From positions 3,162,001 to 3,226,000 of the forward strand of contig NZ_CP019239.1 in the NCBI RefSeq assembly GCF_001955715.1: 64,000 bases of DNA, written 5' to 3'. The first letter of the stretch is position 1. The number at the start of each line of letters is the position of its first letter. Shown one piece after another: positions 7,559 to 16,943 of this stretch. The notes under the pieces were generated by a model, which saw only the letters and a list, made by a program, of their open reading frames with translations, was not told the origin of the DNA and made no database searches. The stretch comes from Rhodoferax saidenbachensis (GTDB lineage: Bacteria; Pseudomonadota; Gammaproteobacteria; Burkholderiales; Burkholderiaceae_C). Position numbers and translations under genes: made by a program.

Positions 7559-9904
7559 TTACTCCGAACGCGCAGGCACCAGGATTTCGCGCTGGCCACT
7601 GCCGCTCATGCTGCTGACCAGCCCGGCTTTTTCCATGTCTTCCACCAAACGCGCGGCCCGGTTGTAGCCAATCTTGAGGTGGCGCTGCACCAGCGAGATA
7701 CTGGCCTTGCGGTTTTTGAGCACCACTTCCACGGCCTGGTCGTACATCGGATCTTTCTCGCCACCACCGCCCGCTTCACCGGGCAGGCCGTCTTCGCCAT
7801 CGACCGTGCCGCCTTCGAGCACGCCTTCGATGTAGTTGGGCTCGCCCTGGCTCTTGAGGTAACTCACCACGCGGTGCACTTCTTCATCACTGACAAAGGC
7901 GCCGTGCACGCGGATCGGCTGGCCGCTGCCACTGGCCATATAGAGCATGTCGCCCATGCCCAGCAAGGCTTCTGCGCCCATCTGGTCCAGGATGGTGCGG
8001 CTGTCAATCTTGGAGCCCACCGAGAAGGCAATACGCGTGGGAATATTGGCCTTGATCAGGCCGGTGATCACGTCCACGCTGGGGCGTTGCGTGGCCAGAA
8101 TCAGGTGGATACCGGCAGCCCGCGCCTTTTGCGCCAGACGGGCAATCAGCTCTTCAATCTTTTTGCCCACCACCATCATCAAATCCGCCAGTTCGTCGAT
8201 CACCACCACGATGTGCGGCAGGCGCTCCAGCGGCTCGGGGGATTCGGGCGTCAGGCTGAACGGGTTGTAGATGAACTCACCGCGCGCCTTGGCATCGTCC
8301 ATCTTGACGTTGTAACCCGCCAGATTGCGCACACCCATCTTGCTCATGAGCTTGTAGCGGCGCTCCATCTCGGCCACGCACCAGTTCAGGCCGTGCGCGG
8401 CCTGGCGCATATCGGTCACCACAGGGGCCAGCAGGTGCGGAATACCCTCGTACACCGACATTTCCAGCATCTTGGGGTCGATCATCAGCAGGCGTACATC
8501 GCGCGCTTCGGCCTTGTACAGCAGCGAAAGAATCATCGCGTTGATACCCACGGATTTGCCGGAGCCAGTGGTACCGGCCACCAGCACGTGGGGCATCTTG
8601 GCCAGATCGGCGACGATGGGGTTGCCGACGATGTCCTTGCCAAGGCCCATGGTCAGCAGGGACTTGCTGTCGTTGTAGACCTGTGAACCCAGAATTTCGG
8701 ACAGCTTGATGGATTGGCGTTTGGCATTGGGCAACTCCAGCGCCATGTAGTTTTTGCCGGGGATGGTTTCCACCACGCGAATGGAAACAAGGCTCAACGA
8801 ACGCGCCAAATCCTTGGCCAAGCCCACAATCTGTGAACCCTTCACACCCGTGGCGGGCTCGATCTCGTAGCGGGTAATCACCGGGCCGGGCTGGGCCAGC
8901 ACCACGCGCACTTCAACGCCAAAATCCTTGAGGCGCTTCTCGATCATGCGGCTGGTCATCTCCAGCGTCTCGGGGGCCACGGTTTCCTGGCGCAACTGGG
9001 CGCCGTCCAGCAGCGCCACCTGCGGCAGCTTGCTGTCCGGCATTTCGGAGAACAGGGGCTTTTGCCGTTCCTTGGCCACGCGCGTGCTGGGGGGCAGATC
9101 AACGATGACGGGCTCAATTACCACCGGCAACGGGTGATGCACTTCAATCTCTTCGCGCTCTTCCATTACCACTTCTTCGCGCTCGCGCATGGCTTGCTGG
9201 CCCAGCTCCATGTCCTGCGCCAGTTCACGCTTCTCGCGCTGTGTCTCCACCAGCGTATACACCCACGCCCCAATACGCTCGGCCACATGCATCCAGGAAA
9301 AACCGAACACCATGGAAGCGCCCAATACGCCCAAGGCAATGGAGACCAGACCGGAACCTGCGAAACCCAACCATTGCACGCTCCAAGGCCCGACCAGGTA
9401 ACCCAGCGCCCCGCCGCTGTAACCCGGCAAACGCGACTCCAGGCTGTAGAGGCGCGCCCACTCCAGAGAGGTGCTGCCATAGATCAGCATGGCCAGACCC
9501 AACCAGAATCCCAAGCGCCGGGCCCACTGGGTCCAGGCGCCGGCGGCCGCCACATCAGAGGGCACACCCGGCCAATCTTCACCGCGCAAGCGGTTTGCCA
9601 GCACCGACAACCACAGGCGCACACACACCGCCACACACCACCAGACCGAGAAGCCCAACAGGAAATAACTGAGATCGGCCACCCAGGCCCCCAGGCGCCC
9701 GATCCGGTTGACCACGGCCGTGCCGGCACCGGAAGTGGACCAGGCCGCATCCAGCGGCGAATAACTCAGCAGGGCAATCAACCACAACAACAAGGCCACA
9801 AAGCCCACGCTCAGGGCAATTTCATTGGCAAACCGGCCGACGCCGGACGGCCCTGCAGACGCGGGCGTGGAGCTGGAATTCAGGGTATTGAGCGAATATG
9901 TCAT
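7559..9904 (-). CDS. ftsK: DNA translocase FtsK
   Basis: This is a septal DNA pump that segregates chromosome termini and activates XerCD recombination at dif. The 781-residue protein has four N-terminal membrane segments (to about residue 205), a charged linker, the motor with Walker [12 protein letters not shown] near 443 and Walker [15 protein letters not shown], and a C-terminal winged-helix gamma domain that reads KOPS ([20 protein letters not shown]). It is shorter than E. coli FtsK because its linker is short. I use ATG 9904 (MTYSLNTL), 8 bp after the stop of the upstream regulator gene. Confidence 0.95.
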   Translation of the reverse strand: MTYSLNTLNSSSTPASAGPSGVGRFANEIALSVGFVALLLWLIALLSYSPLDAAWSTSGAGTAVVNRIGRLGAWVADLSYFLLGFSVWWCVAVCVRLWLSVLANRLRGEDWPGVPSDVAAAGAWTQWARRLGFWLGLAMLIYGSTSLEWARLYSLESRLPGYSGGALGYLVGPWSVQWLGFAGSGLVSIALGVLGASMVFGFSWMHVAERIGAWVYTLVETQREKRELAQDMELGQQAMREREEVVMEEREEIEVHHPLPVVIEPVIVDLPPSTRVAKERQKPLFSEMPDSKLPQVALLDGAQLRQETVAPETLEMTSRMIEKRLKDFGVEVRVVLAQPGPVITRYEIEPATGVKGSQIVGLAKDLARSLSLVSIRVVETIPGKNYMALELPNAKRQSIKLSEILGSQVYNDSKSLLTMGLGKDIVGNPIVADLAKMPHVLVAGTTGSGKSVGINAMILSLLYKAEARDVRLLMIDPKMLEMSVYEGIPHLLAPVVTDMRQAAHGLNWCVAEMERRYKLMSKMGVRNLAGYNVKMDDAKARGEFIYNPFSLTPESPEPLERLPHIVVVIDELADLMMVVGKKIEELIARLAQKARAAGIHLILATQRPSVDVITGLIKANIPTRIAFSVGSKIDSRTILDQMGAEALLGMGDMLYMASGSGQPIRVHGAFVSDEEVHRVVSYLKSQGEPNYIEGVLEGGTVDGEDGLPGEAGGGGEKDPMYDQAVEVVLKNRKASISLVQRHLKIGYNRAARLVEDMEKAGLVSSMSGSGQREILVPARSE

Positions 9905-9912
9905 GTCACCAA

Positions 9913-10587
9913 TCAACGAGGGATGGCGCGGCGTTCAATCACGCGCACCGCACCGCCTGGCAGGGTTTCGATAAAACCCTGCTCTTCAAAATCTTTCATC
10001 ACCCGGCTGACCATCTCGCGCGACGCACCCACCATCTTGGCAATGTCTTGGCGGGACACTTTTTCCCGTATCACCATCTGTCCGTCGTCACCAGAAACGG
10101 CCGACTCCAGCAGCACCGTGGCCACCCGGCCGTAAACACCCATCAGGGCCATGGAACCAATTTTCTGGTCGGCACTGCGCAAACGCTGCACCAGCCCCCG
10201 CATGACGGTGTAAGCCATGGAGGTGTTTTCACTGACGCAACGCGAAAAGTCGTCCCGCCCCAGTACCAGCGCATCGGTCTGCACCTCAGCCAGCACGGTG
10301 GCGGAATGGGCGTCGTTGTCGATCAGGCTCATCTCTCCAATATAGTCACCGGCCCGCAGGGTGGCCAGAATGACCTCGCGGCCTTTGCGGTCGGTCATCA
10401 GCACTCGGGCCCGACCGGCCAGGATGATGTACAGCGCGTGGGAGGTTTTCCCTTGCTCCACCATGGCTTCGCCACGCTTGAATCGCCGTTTGCCGACCAC
10501 ATCTACCAAGGATTCGGTCTGCTGGGGCGTGAGCATCGCAAACAGGGGGACCCTGCGGATCAAATCCAGGTTGCTCAGCATTGACAT
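9913..10587 (-). CDS. Crp/Fnr-family transcriptional regulator
   Basis: This is a 224-residue DNA-binding regulator. It has an N-terminal cyclic-nucleotide-binding-fold domain ([17 protein letters not shown]), a long dimerisation helix and a C-terminal helix-turn-helix with [20 protein letters not shown], whose recognition helix REMVSR resembles the CRP one. The phosphate-binding Arg-Ser pair of E. coli CRP (RSA) is replaced by HSA, so cAMP binding is doubtful. No N-terminal cysteine cluster is seen, so it is not an FNR-type oxygen sensor. ATG 10587 is preceded by AGGGAA at 8 bases. It is divergent from trxB and followed closely by ftsK. Confidence 0.85.
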   Translation of the reverse strand: MSMLSNLDLIRRVPLFAMLTPQQTESLVDVVGKRRFKRGEAMVEQGKTSHALYIILAGRARVLMTDRKGREVILATLRAGDYIGEMSLIDNDAHSATVLAEVQTDALVLGRDDFSRCVSENTSMAYTVMRGLVQRLRSADQKIGSMALMGVYGRVATVLLESAVSGDDGQMVIREKVSRQDIAKMVGASREMVSRVMKDFEEQGFIETLPGGAVRVIERRAIPR

Positions 10588-10708
10588 TGAATCGTTCCCT
10601 GAAAAACAGAATAGGGTTTCTTACAATCAGGCCCACAAGTCTGCAGGCCCCTCACTCTTGATCGCCAACTGTACACGGCCTTGCTTTCGTTTCACACACC
10701 ATAGGTAG

Positions 10709-11665
<957 letters not shown>

Positions 11666-11986
11666 AGGCTCAAGGCTCCGGCGCTGCCGGAGTCGCTCCC
11701 CCTCCCAAGCACTAATTTGCCTTGGACAGGCTCGGCGGCACATTGATCCAGACCGGATATTTGCCGTTAGGCTATAATCCGAGGCTTTGCTGAATTCTCC
11801 CCGTGAGGGGATTTCCCGTCATTCGGGGTTTGGCAGTTCCGCCCAGGCACAGATAGTGGTGAATGGGCGGGGGGTTACCGCCACCCTTTTTCTTGGCGAG
11901 GTGAGGTTGGAGCGAGATCGAAGCGGTTTGTTTTTCAAGCCATTTTGATCCTCCGTGAAAACCGTTTATATCGGAGTAGTGTCCAC
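11666..11986 (+). promoter_or_regulatory. promoter and long structured leader of rpmB-rpmG
   Basis: This 321-bp stretch between trxB and rpmB has no gene. A perfect TATAAT at 11773-11778 is a likely -10 element, but no good -35 sits at 16-18 bp. That would give a leader of about 200 nt. The leader holds a CCCCGTGAGGGG hairpin and, at 11866-11882, GGCGG/CCGCC around a 7-nt loop, followed after CACCC by five T residues. The second resembles a weak terminator within the leader. Confidence 0.5.
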
Positions 11987-12220
11987 ATGGCACGCGTATG
12001 TGAAGTAACGGGCAAAGGCCCCATGGTCGGAAACAATGTTTCCCACGCCAACAACAAAACAAAGCGCCGGTTCCTGCCGAACCTGCAATACCGCCGTTTC
12101 TGGGTCGAGACCGAAAACCGCTGGATCCGTTTGCGTATTTCAAACGCAGGTCTGCGTTTGATCGACAAAAAGGGTATTGATGTTGTGCTCGCAGATCTGC
12201 GCGCACGTGGCCAGGCATAA
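11987..12220 (+). CDS. rpmB: 50S ribosomal protein L28
   Basis: This is a large-subunit ribosomal protein of 77 residues, beginning [20 protein letters not shown] and continuing [19 protein letters not shown], the classical proteobacterial L28 pattern. The start ATG at 11987 fits the family; an upstream in-frame reading would add 14 unrelated residues. It is followed 11 bp later by rpmG with GGAGAAAAACC in between, the usual L28-L33 pair. Confidence 0.97.
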   Translation: MARVCEVTGKGPMVGNNVSHANNKTKRRFLPNLQYRRFWVETENRWIRLRISNAGLRLIDKKGIDVVLADLRARGQA

Positions 12221-12231
12221 GGAGAAAAACC

Positions 12232-12402
12232 ATGGCAACCAAAGGCGGACGCGAAAAAATCAAGCTGGAATCTACAGCTGGCACCGGTCACTTCTACACG
12301 ACCGACAAGAACAAGAAAACCATGCCCGAGAAGATGCTGATCAAGAAATTTGATCCCGTCGCTCGCAAGCATGTGGACTACAAGGAAATGAAGCTGAAGT
12401 AA
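12232..12402 (+). CDS. rpmG: 50S ribosomal protein L33
   Basis: This is a small large-subunit ribosomal protein of 56 residues, starting [20 protein letters not shown] and ending with [18 protein letters not shown] strong GGAG precedes the ATG. It lacks the four zinc-binding cysteines of the C+ form, so it is the C- (zinc-independent) L33. A strong intrinsic terminator begins about 20 bp after the stop. Confidence 0.97.
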   Translation: MATKGGREKIKLESTAGTGHFYTTDKNKKTMPEKMLIKKFDPVARKHVDYKEMKLK

Positions 12403-12424
12403 TTCAGGTTCTTCCAGTCCCAGG

Positions 12425-12450
12425 AAAGCCCGCCCTGTGCGGGCTTTTTT
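12425..12450 (+). terminator. intrinsic terminator of rpmB-rpmG
   Basis: AAAGCCCGC and GCGGGCTTT form a 9-bp stem with a CCTGT loop, followed by a run of T. It lies 23 bp after the rpmG stop. Confidence 0.9.
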
Positions 12451-12688
12451 ACGTCCGCACTTTTTGGGTGATTGAGCGGAGGCATTTCTTTTGCCCGCAG
12501 CAGATGGGGCTTGGCCGCGCGAAGTGAATCCAATGCCTTTGGTACACCAGCACTTCGCAAGAGTAGTCGGGGTGTGCGTTTTGCGTAGGTAAATGAGGAG
12601 GCCGAAGGCCGGGGGACACGCAGCAAAACGTACACCCAGACTGCTCTGGAGCGCGCACAAGACCTCAACCCACAAACCACGCGCGCAC
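12451..12688. other. structured non-coding gap between two terminators
   Basis: No gene with family resemblance is seen in the stretch between rpmG and the desaturase. GGGTGTGCGTTTTGC at 12570-12584 and GCAAAACGTACACCC at 12623-12637 pair at 14 of 15 positions, and a tight GGCC-GAA-GGCC hairpin at 12600-12610 sits between them. Long open frames on the minus strand cross this region but run into antisense of rpmG/rpmB, so I do not call them. Confidence 0.5.
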
Positions 12689-12716
12689 AAAAAAGCCCGC
12701 ACAAGGCGGGCTTTTG
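12689..12716 (-). terminator. intrinsic terminator of the desaturase gene
   Basis: AAAAGCCCGC and GCGGGCTTTT form a 10-bp stem with a 5-nt loop. On the minus strand the stem is followed by six T. It lies about 20 bp beyond the desaturase stop and has nearly the same stem sequence as the rpmG terminator facing it. Confidence 0.88.
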
Positions 12717-12734
12717 GGAGAAGCGAGGGACGTC

Positions 12735-13949
12735 TTAAACGCGGGCTGCGCGCAGCTTCAGGGAGAACTCACGCAGAGCGGCAATGCCGCTCTCTTCCGC
12801 ACGGTGACACCAGGCTTGCAGGTCCTTGGCCAACTGCTCGCGCGACACATGGGTGTTGAGCCACATCTGACGCAGCTCTTCGCGCATGGTCACCATCTTG
12901 TCCAGTACGGGAGACACTGCACGGGCTTGGGCCAGTTGGGGAGCCGCAGCAGCAGGCACTTTTTCCTCGTCGCGGTGCATCCAGCGTTTGGCAGCCTTCA
13001 CAACAGCAGCGTCAGCGCTACGGGCTTTGACCGATTCGAACTCATCACGGGCTGCCTGGCGCACACCCTTGGCGTAAGCGGCCATGATTTCGTAGCGGTT
13101 GGCGATCAGAGCTTCCAGTGTCTTTTCATCGGCCACTGGGCGAATATCACCATAGGCGGCCTTGGGTGGTGTTTTCTTGACTTTGGCCAGACCGACCGCT
13201 TGCATCATGGTGATGTACATCCAGCCAATGTCAAACTCGTAGGGCTTGACCGACAGCTTGGCCGACGTGGGGTAAGTGTGGTGGTTGTTGTGCAACTCTT
13301 CACCGGCAATGATGATGCCCCAAGGGGAAATATTGCGGCTTTGGTCCGCAGCTTCAAAATTGCGATAACCCCAATAGTGGGCAGCGCCATTGATGATGCC
13401 GGCGGCGGTAATCGGGGTCCATGCCATTTGCAAGGCCCAAACGGCCAGACCGGCAGCGCCGAACAGGGCCAAGTCAATGATCATCATCAAGCCCACGCCC
13501 TGCCAAGAGTAGCGGGTGTACAGATTGCGTTCGATCCAGTCGTCCGGTGTGCCGTGGCCAAAACGGGCCATGGTTTCCTTGTTCTTGGACTCGGCGCGGT
13601 ACAGCTCAGCACCTTCGAACAGCACCTTTTTGATGCCATACACGTGCGGGCTATGTGGATCGTCCGCCTGCTCGCATTTGGCGTGGTGCTTGCGGTGAAT
13701 GGAAGCCCACTCCTTGGTCACCTGGCCGGTCGTCAGCCACAGCCACAGACGGAAGAAATGGGAAGCAATGGGGTGCAGGTCCAGCGCGCGGTGGGCCTGG
13801 TGGCGGTGCAAGAACACGGTCACGCTGATCATGGTGACGTGTGTCATGGCCAAGGTGAACAGAACGATCTGCCACCAAGCGATGTCCCACATGCCGTGGG
13901 CAAGCCATTCAATCGCCGCGTTCAGCACAGCCCAGTCGGGTAACAACAT
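12735..13949 (-). CDS. membrane acyl-CoA/acyl-lipid delta-9-type fatty-acid desaturase
   Basis: This is an inner-membrane di-iron enzyme that introduces a double bond into fatty acyl chains for membrane fluidity. All three histidine boxes are present: HRHQAH near residue 48, HRKHH near 85 and HNNHH near 217, with hydrophobic pairs between them. The 404-residue protein has a charged, mostly helical C-terminal extension of about 120 residues after the catalytic part. The start ATG 13949 gives MLLPDWAVLNAAI. It is transcribed alone from a 140-bp region that holds a TTTGAC-N2-GTCAAA palindrome. Confidence 0.9.
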   Translation of the reverse strand: MLLPDWAVLNAAIEWLAHGMWDIAWWQIVLFTLAMTHVTMISVTVFLHRHQAHRALDLHPIASHFFRLWLWLTTGQVTKEWASIHRKHHAKCEQADDPHSPHVYGIKKVLFEGAELYRAESKNKETMARFGHGTPDDWIERNLYTRYSWQGVGLMMIIDLALFGAAGLAVWALQMAWTPITAAGIINGAAHYWGYRNFEAADQSRNISPWGIIIAGEELHNNHHTYPTSAKLSVKPYEFDIGWMYITMMQAVGLAKVKKTPPKAAYGDIRPVADEKTLEALIANRYEIMAAYAKGVRQAARDEFESVKARSADAAVVKAAKRWMHRDEEKVPAAAAPQLAQARAVSPVLDKMVTMREELRQMWLNTHVSREQLAKDLQAWCHRAEESGIAALREFSLKLRAARV

Positions 13950-14036
13950 AGTTCAACCACTCTCACAACGAGGATTAGTAATAGTTACTAGAGACGGTGC
14001 CCTAGTCAGTCCCTGATTTTAATGGACCCCGGGTGT

Positions 14037-14050
14037 TTTGACCAGTCAAA
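14037..14050. promoter_or_regulatory. palindrome in the desaturase upstream region
   Basis: TTTGACCAGTCAAA is a 14-bp dyad (arms TTTGAC and GTCAAA) about 90 bp upstream of the desaturase ATG. A related half, TTTGAC-N4-GTTAAA, lies further upstream on the minus strand, and a TAAAAT hexamer that could be a -10 lies downstream. It could be an operator for a lipid-sensing regulator, but it does not match the FabR/DesT sites I know. Confidence 0.35.
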
Positions 14051-14090
14051 TAACCCTGAACTTAAAAAGCTTTAACTTTCGTCAAAGTAT

Positions 14091-15362
14091 TTACTTCTTT
14101 TCCCAAATTGCAGCAAAAAATCCATCCGTCTGATGTTTGTGGGGCCATAAACGCAGAAATTGCCCGCCATTTTCACCGCCGCTGCACAAGGATTGGGCGT
14201 TTTCCACCTTGAGCCCCGTCAGGATTTCAGCCGCCGGCAAAGGCGTCCAATCCGGATTCGCAGCGCTGAAGGCTTCGGCGATGGCCTCATTTTCCTGCGG
14301 CAGGACGCTGCAGGTGGCGTAAACCAAACGCCCACCCGATTTCACCATGCGGGAGGCGCTTTGCAGAATGGACGCCTGTATGACGGCCATCTCTTCCACA
14401 GCCTTCATGTCCTGGCGCCATTTGAGATCAGGATTGCGGCGCAAGGTTCCCATACCGGTGCAAGGCGCATCGACCAGCACACGGTCAATTTTGCCCGAAA
14501 GACGCTTGACCCGGTCATCGCGCTCGTGGGCAATGGCCGCCGGGTGCACATTGGAGAGGCCACTGCGCGCCATGCGCGGTTTGAAGGAGTCCAGCCGCCC
14601 GGCGGAGGTGTCAAAGGCATACAAGCGGCCCGTGCTGCGCATGGCAGCGCCTATGGCCAGCGTCTTACCGCCCGCACCTGCACAAAAATCGACGACCATC
14701 TCGCCGCGCTTGGCGTCCAGCAACATGGCCAGCAACTGCGAACCTTCGTCCTGCACCTCGAAATCACCACGCACAAAGGCTTCATGTTTGTTGAGCGCAG
14801 GTTTGCCCGCAATGCGCAGGCCCCAGGGGGAGTACGGCGTGGGCACAGCCTTGATGCCGGATTTGGCCAGGTCTTTTTGCACATCTGCGCGCTTGGCCTT
14901 GAAGGTGTTGACCCGCAAATCCAGCCCAGCGCCCAAGTTCATGCTTTGAGCCAGCGCCCAGAATTCGTCACCCAACTGGTCCTTGAGCGGCTGTACCAAC
15001 CACTCAGGCAAGTTGTGGCGGTGGCGTTCCATCAGATCTTCTGGCTTGACCTTTTCGCACTGGTCCAGCCAGTTGATCTCCTGCTCGGTCAGCGCGCTGC
15101 GCAGGAAATCACCGGGGCCGTAAAAGCCCAGAATCGCCAGACGCCGTTCTTTGGGGCCGCTGCCCGAAGGGGCCAGATGGTCAAACAGCAGCTTTTTACG
15201 CAGCACGGTGTAGACCGTTTCGGCCAGCGTGGCGCGTTCGCGCGGCCCCAGGCCCCGGTTTTCGCGGAAAAAACGGGAGACGATGGCGTCCGCCGGGTGG
15301 TCAAATTTGAGGGTCAGACGCACCAGTTCGGAACAGGCGTCAAGCAGGGCTTTTGGATGCAT
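14091..15362 (-). CDS. RsmB/NOP-family 16S rRNA m5C methyltransferase
   Basis: This is a SAM-dependent RNA cytosine-C5 methyltransferase. The 423-residue protein has an N-terminal NusB-like/RNA-binding part, the SAM motif VVDFCAGAGGKTLAIG near 230, motif IV VDAPCTGMGTLRRNPD and motif VI VYATCSVLPQENE, so both catalytic cysteines are present. The family methylates C967 of 16S rRNA or a nearby cytosine; this lineage differs in length from E. coli RsmB, so I leave the symbol empty. It stands apart from fmt/def. ATG 15362 starts MHPKALLDACSEL. Confidence 0.88.
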   Translation of the reverse strand: MHPKALLDACSELVRLTLKFDHPADAIVSRFFRENRGLGPRERATLAETVYTVLRKKLLFDHLAPSGSGPKERRLAILGFYGPGDFLRSALTEQEINWLDQCEKVKPEDLMERHRHNLPEWLVQPLKDQLGDEFWALAQSMNLGAGLDLRVNTFKAKRADVQKDLAKSGIKAVPTPYSPWGLRIAGKPALNKHEAFVRGDFEVQDEGSQLLAMLLDAKRGEMVVDFCAGAGGKTLAIGAAMRSTGRLYAFDTSAGRLDSFKPRMARSGLSNVHPAAIAHERDDRVKRLSGKIDRVLVDAPCTGMGTLRRNPDLKWRQDMKAVEEMAVIQASILQSASRMVKSGGRLVYATCSVLPQENEAIAEAFSAANPDWTPLPAAEILTGLKVENAQSLCSGGENGGQFLRLWPHKHQTDGFFAAIWEKK

Positions 15363-15436
15363 AGGCTAGGATTGTCCCACGCGCGGCCGAACAGCCCCCA
15401 GGCACACACCGCAGCACGCCACCTAAAGGCTTACGA

Positions 15437-15670
15437 ATGAGCGAAGAAAAACTCCCCCCTCTGATCACCACTCCACCCGGCCGTTACCGCCATTACAAGG
15501 GCATGGAATACGACGTACTGGACACCGTACGCCACAGCGAGACGCTGGAACCCATGACCCTGTACCGCGCGCTGTACGGCGAACATGGCCTGTGGGTACG
15601 CCCGGCGGCGATGTTTTTGGAGACCGTGGTCATCAACGGCATCGCCCAACCCCGTTTCACCAAAATTTAA
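15437..15670 (+). CDS. DUF1653 domain protein
   Basis: This is a 77-residue cytoplasmic protein of unknown function. It shows the DUF1653 pattern GRYRHYKGMEYDVLDT, then VRHSETLEPMTLYRALYG and LWVRPAAMFLE, covering almost its whole length. It diverges from the RsmB-like gene across 74 bp and converges on the sensor kinase gene. A copy of the dispersed repeat lies right after its stop. Confidence 0.88.
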   Translation: MSEEKLPPLITTPPGRYRHYKGMEYDVLDTVRHSETLEPMTLYRALYGEHGLWVRPAAMFLETVVINGIAQPRFTKI

Positions 15671-15671
15671 C

Positions 15672-15733
15672 GCTAAAAGTGGCGCTAGCCCCTATGGGTA
15701 TTGCGCAAGCCGCTACTGATTAAATAGCAATTC
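15672..15733 (-). repeat. dispersed repeat, copy 4
   Basis: GGCGCTAGCCCCTATGGGTA, then TTGCGCAAGCCGCTACTGAT and AAATAGCAA match the family on the minus strand. The copy fills the gap between two convergent genes and reaches into the stop codon of the sensor kinase. Confidence 0.75.
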
Positions 15734-16943
15734 ACGCCCCTGCTGGCGATTCGGTCGCATTGCAGGGCAGCATGAGCGTGACCGCCAGCCCGCCCGTGGG
15801 AGCGTTGGTCAGATGCAGGCTACCGCCGTGCCGCTGGGCGATGTCGCTGGCCGTAGCCAGCCCGAGACCAACGCCGCCGCTGTTGCGGTTGCGGGAGCTT
15901 TCCAACCGGTAAAACGGGGCCAACACCTTGTCCAGTTCGTCCGTCGGAATGCCAGGGCCGTCGTCGTGCACCGTGATACGCACCCCTTGCGCCGTGTCCG
16001 CCACACGAATGCGTGCGCGCACCCCGTAGCGCACCGCGTTCTCCACCAGATTCGCAAGACAGCGGCGCAAGGCCGACACCTGGGCGCGCACCGGCCGGAC
16101 GGTGATGGCGCCCGTGACCTGGACATCCTGACCACAATCCTGGCAGTCGTGGGCCATGCTCATTACGAGTGCCCCCACATCCAGCAGCACCAGAGGTTCG
16201 GGGTCGGCCGCACCGCGCAGGTAGTCCAGCGTGGCGCGGATCATGGCGTCCATCTCCAGAATGTCGCGGCCAAACCGCTGGCGCTCCTGTGCATCCTGCA
16301 GGCCTTCGGCACGCAGGGCCAGGCGCGTCAGCGGGGTGCGCAGGTCGTGTGATACAGCGGCCACAAACTGATCACGCTGTTCCAGTTGCTGTCGGATGCG
16401 GCTTTGCATCTGGTTAAAGACACGCGTAGCTTCACGGCACTCGGTGGTGCCCTCCTCGCGCAGCGGGGCACGGTGGATATCGCGGCCCAGCTCGCGCGCT
16501 GCACCCGCCAGGCGGCGTATGGGTTCGGACAACCATTTGGCCCCCACCCAGGCAGCCAGCAGCAATGCCCCCAGACGCACCGCAATATCGAGCAGCAAAC
16601 CCATGTGGAACATCGGTGGTGGGGCCGGCGGCGCACTGCGCGGAAATTCCGTATGCGGAGGACGCGGCATGATCTCGAACATCAGCGTCAACGCCAGCAC
16701 ATGGCTACTCACTGCAACAACGATCAACAACAGCGCCAGACGCCCAAACAGGGTGCTGGGCAAAAGCCGCGCGAAGGGAATTTTCCCCACGGGCCGTCCC
16801 CAAGGGGACGTGCGCCCCTTTCGGAGGGCGGCGATACGCTCTCGCCTCTGCAGCCGCAGATGCGAGGGCGTTGCGGCAATACGCCATGCACGGTTCCTGG
16901 GCCGCGCGTCGGCGGAGTGTGGGGGCGATATCAGGCCCGCCAC
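15732..16943 (-). CDS. sensor histidine kinase (EnvZ-like)
   Basis: This is an inner-membrane sensor that phosphorylates the adjacent OmpR-family regulator. From a GTG start at 16943 (403 residues) it has TM1 67-90, a short proline-rich periplasmic loop of about 23 residues, TM2 114-137, a HAMP segment, the H box AAVSHDLRTPLTRLAL with His199, N box LVENAVRYG and G boxes DDGPGIP and GLGLATASDI. So small a loop suggests it senses the membrane or a partner protein. The first 60 residues are basic and partly encoded by a repeat; GTG 16790 (VGKIPFARLLP) is a plausible later start. It overlaps the regulator gene by 13 bp from the longer start. Confidence 0.88.
   Translation of the reverse strand: MAGLISPPHSADARPRNRAWRIAATPSHLRLQRRERIAALRKGRTSPWGRPVGKIPFARLLPSTLFGRLALLLIVVAVSSHVLALTLMFEIMPRPPHTEFPRSAPPAPPPMFHMGLLLDIAVRLGALLLAAWVGAKWLSEPIRRLAGAARELGRDIHRAPLREEGTTECREATRVFNQMQSRIRQQLEQRDQFVAAVSHDLRTPLTRLALRAEGLQDAQERQRFGRDILEMDAMIRATLDYLRGAADPEPLVLLDVGALVMSMAHDCQDCGQDVQVTGAITVRPVRAQVSALRRCLANLVENAVRYGVRARIRVADTAQGVRITVHDDGPGIPTDELDKVLAPFYRLESSRNRNSGGVGLGLATASDIAQRHGGSLHLTNAPTGGLAVTLMLPCNATESPAGA
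16765..16865 (-). repeat. GC-rich Comamonadaceae-type repeat in the kinase gene start
   Basis: On the minus strand the core CCTTGGGGACGGCCCGTGGG and following GAAAATTC closely match CCTTGGGGCGGCCCGGCGGG and GAAATTC at 29480-29506. The preceding CGCCCTCCGAAAGGGGC resembles TGCCCCCCGAGGGGGC there. It encodes part of the N-terminal extension of the kinase, if that is translated. Confidence 0.5.

Noticed and set aside
11935..12702. A 255-codon minus-strand frame across the rpmG-desaturase gap.
   Set aside because: It runs antisense through rpmG and rpmB and through terminator sequences, with no start signal.
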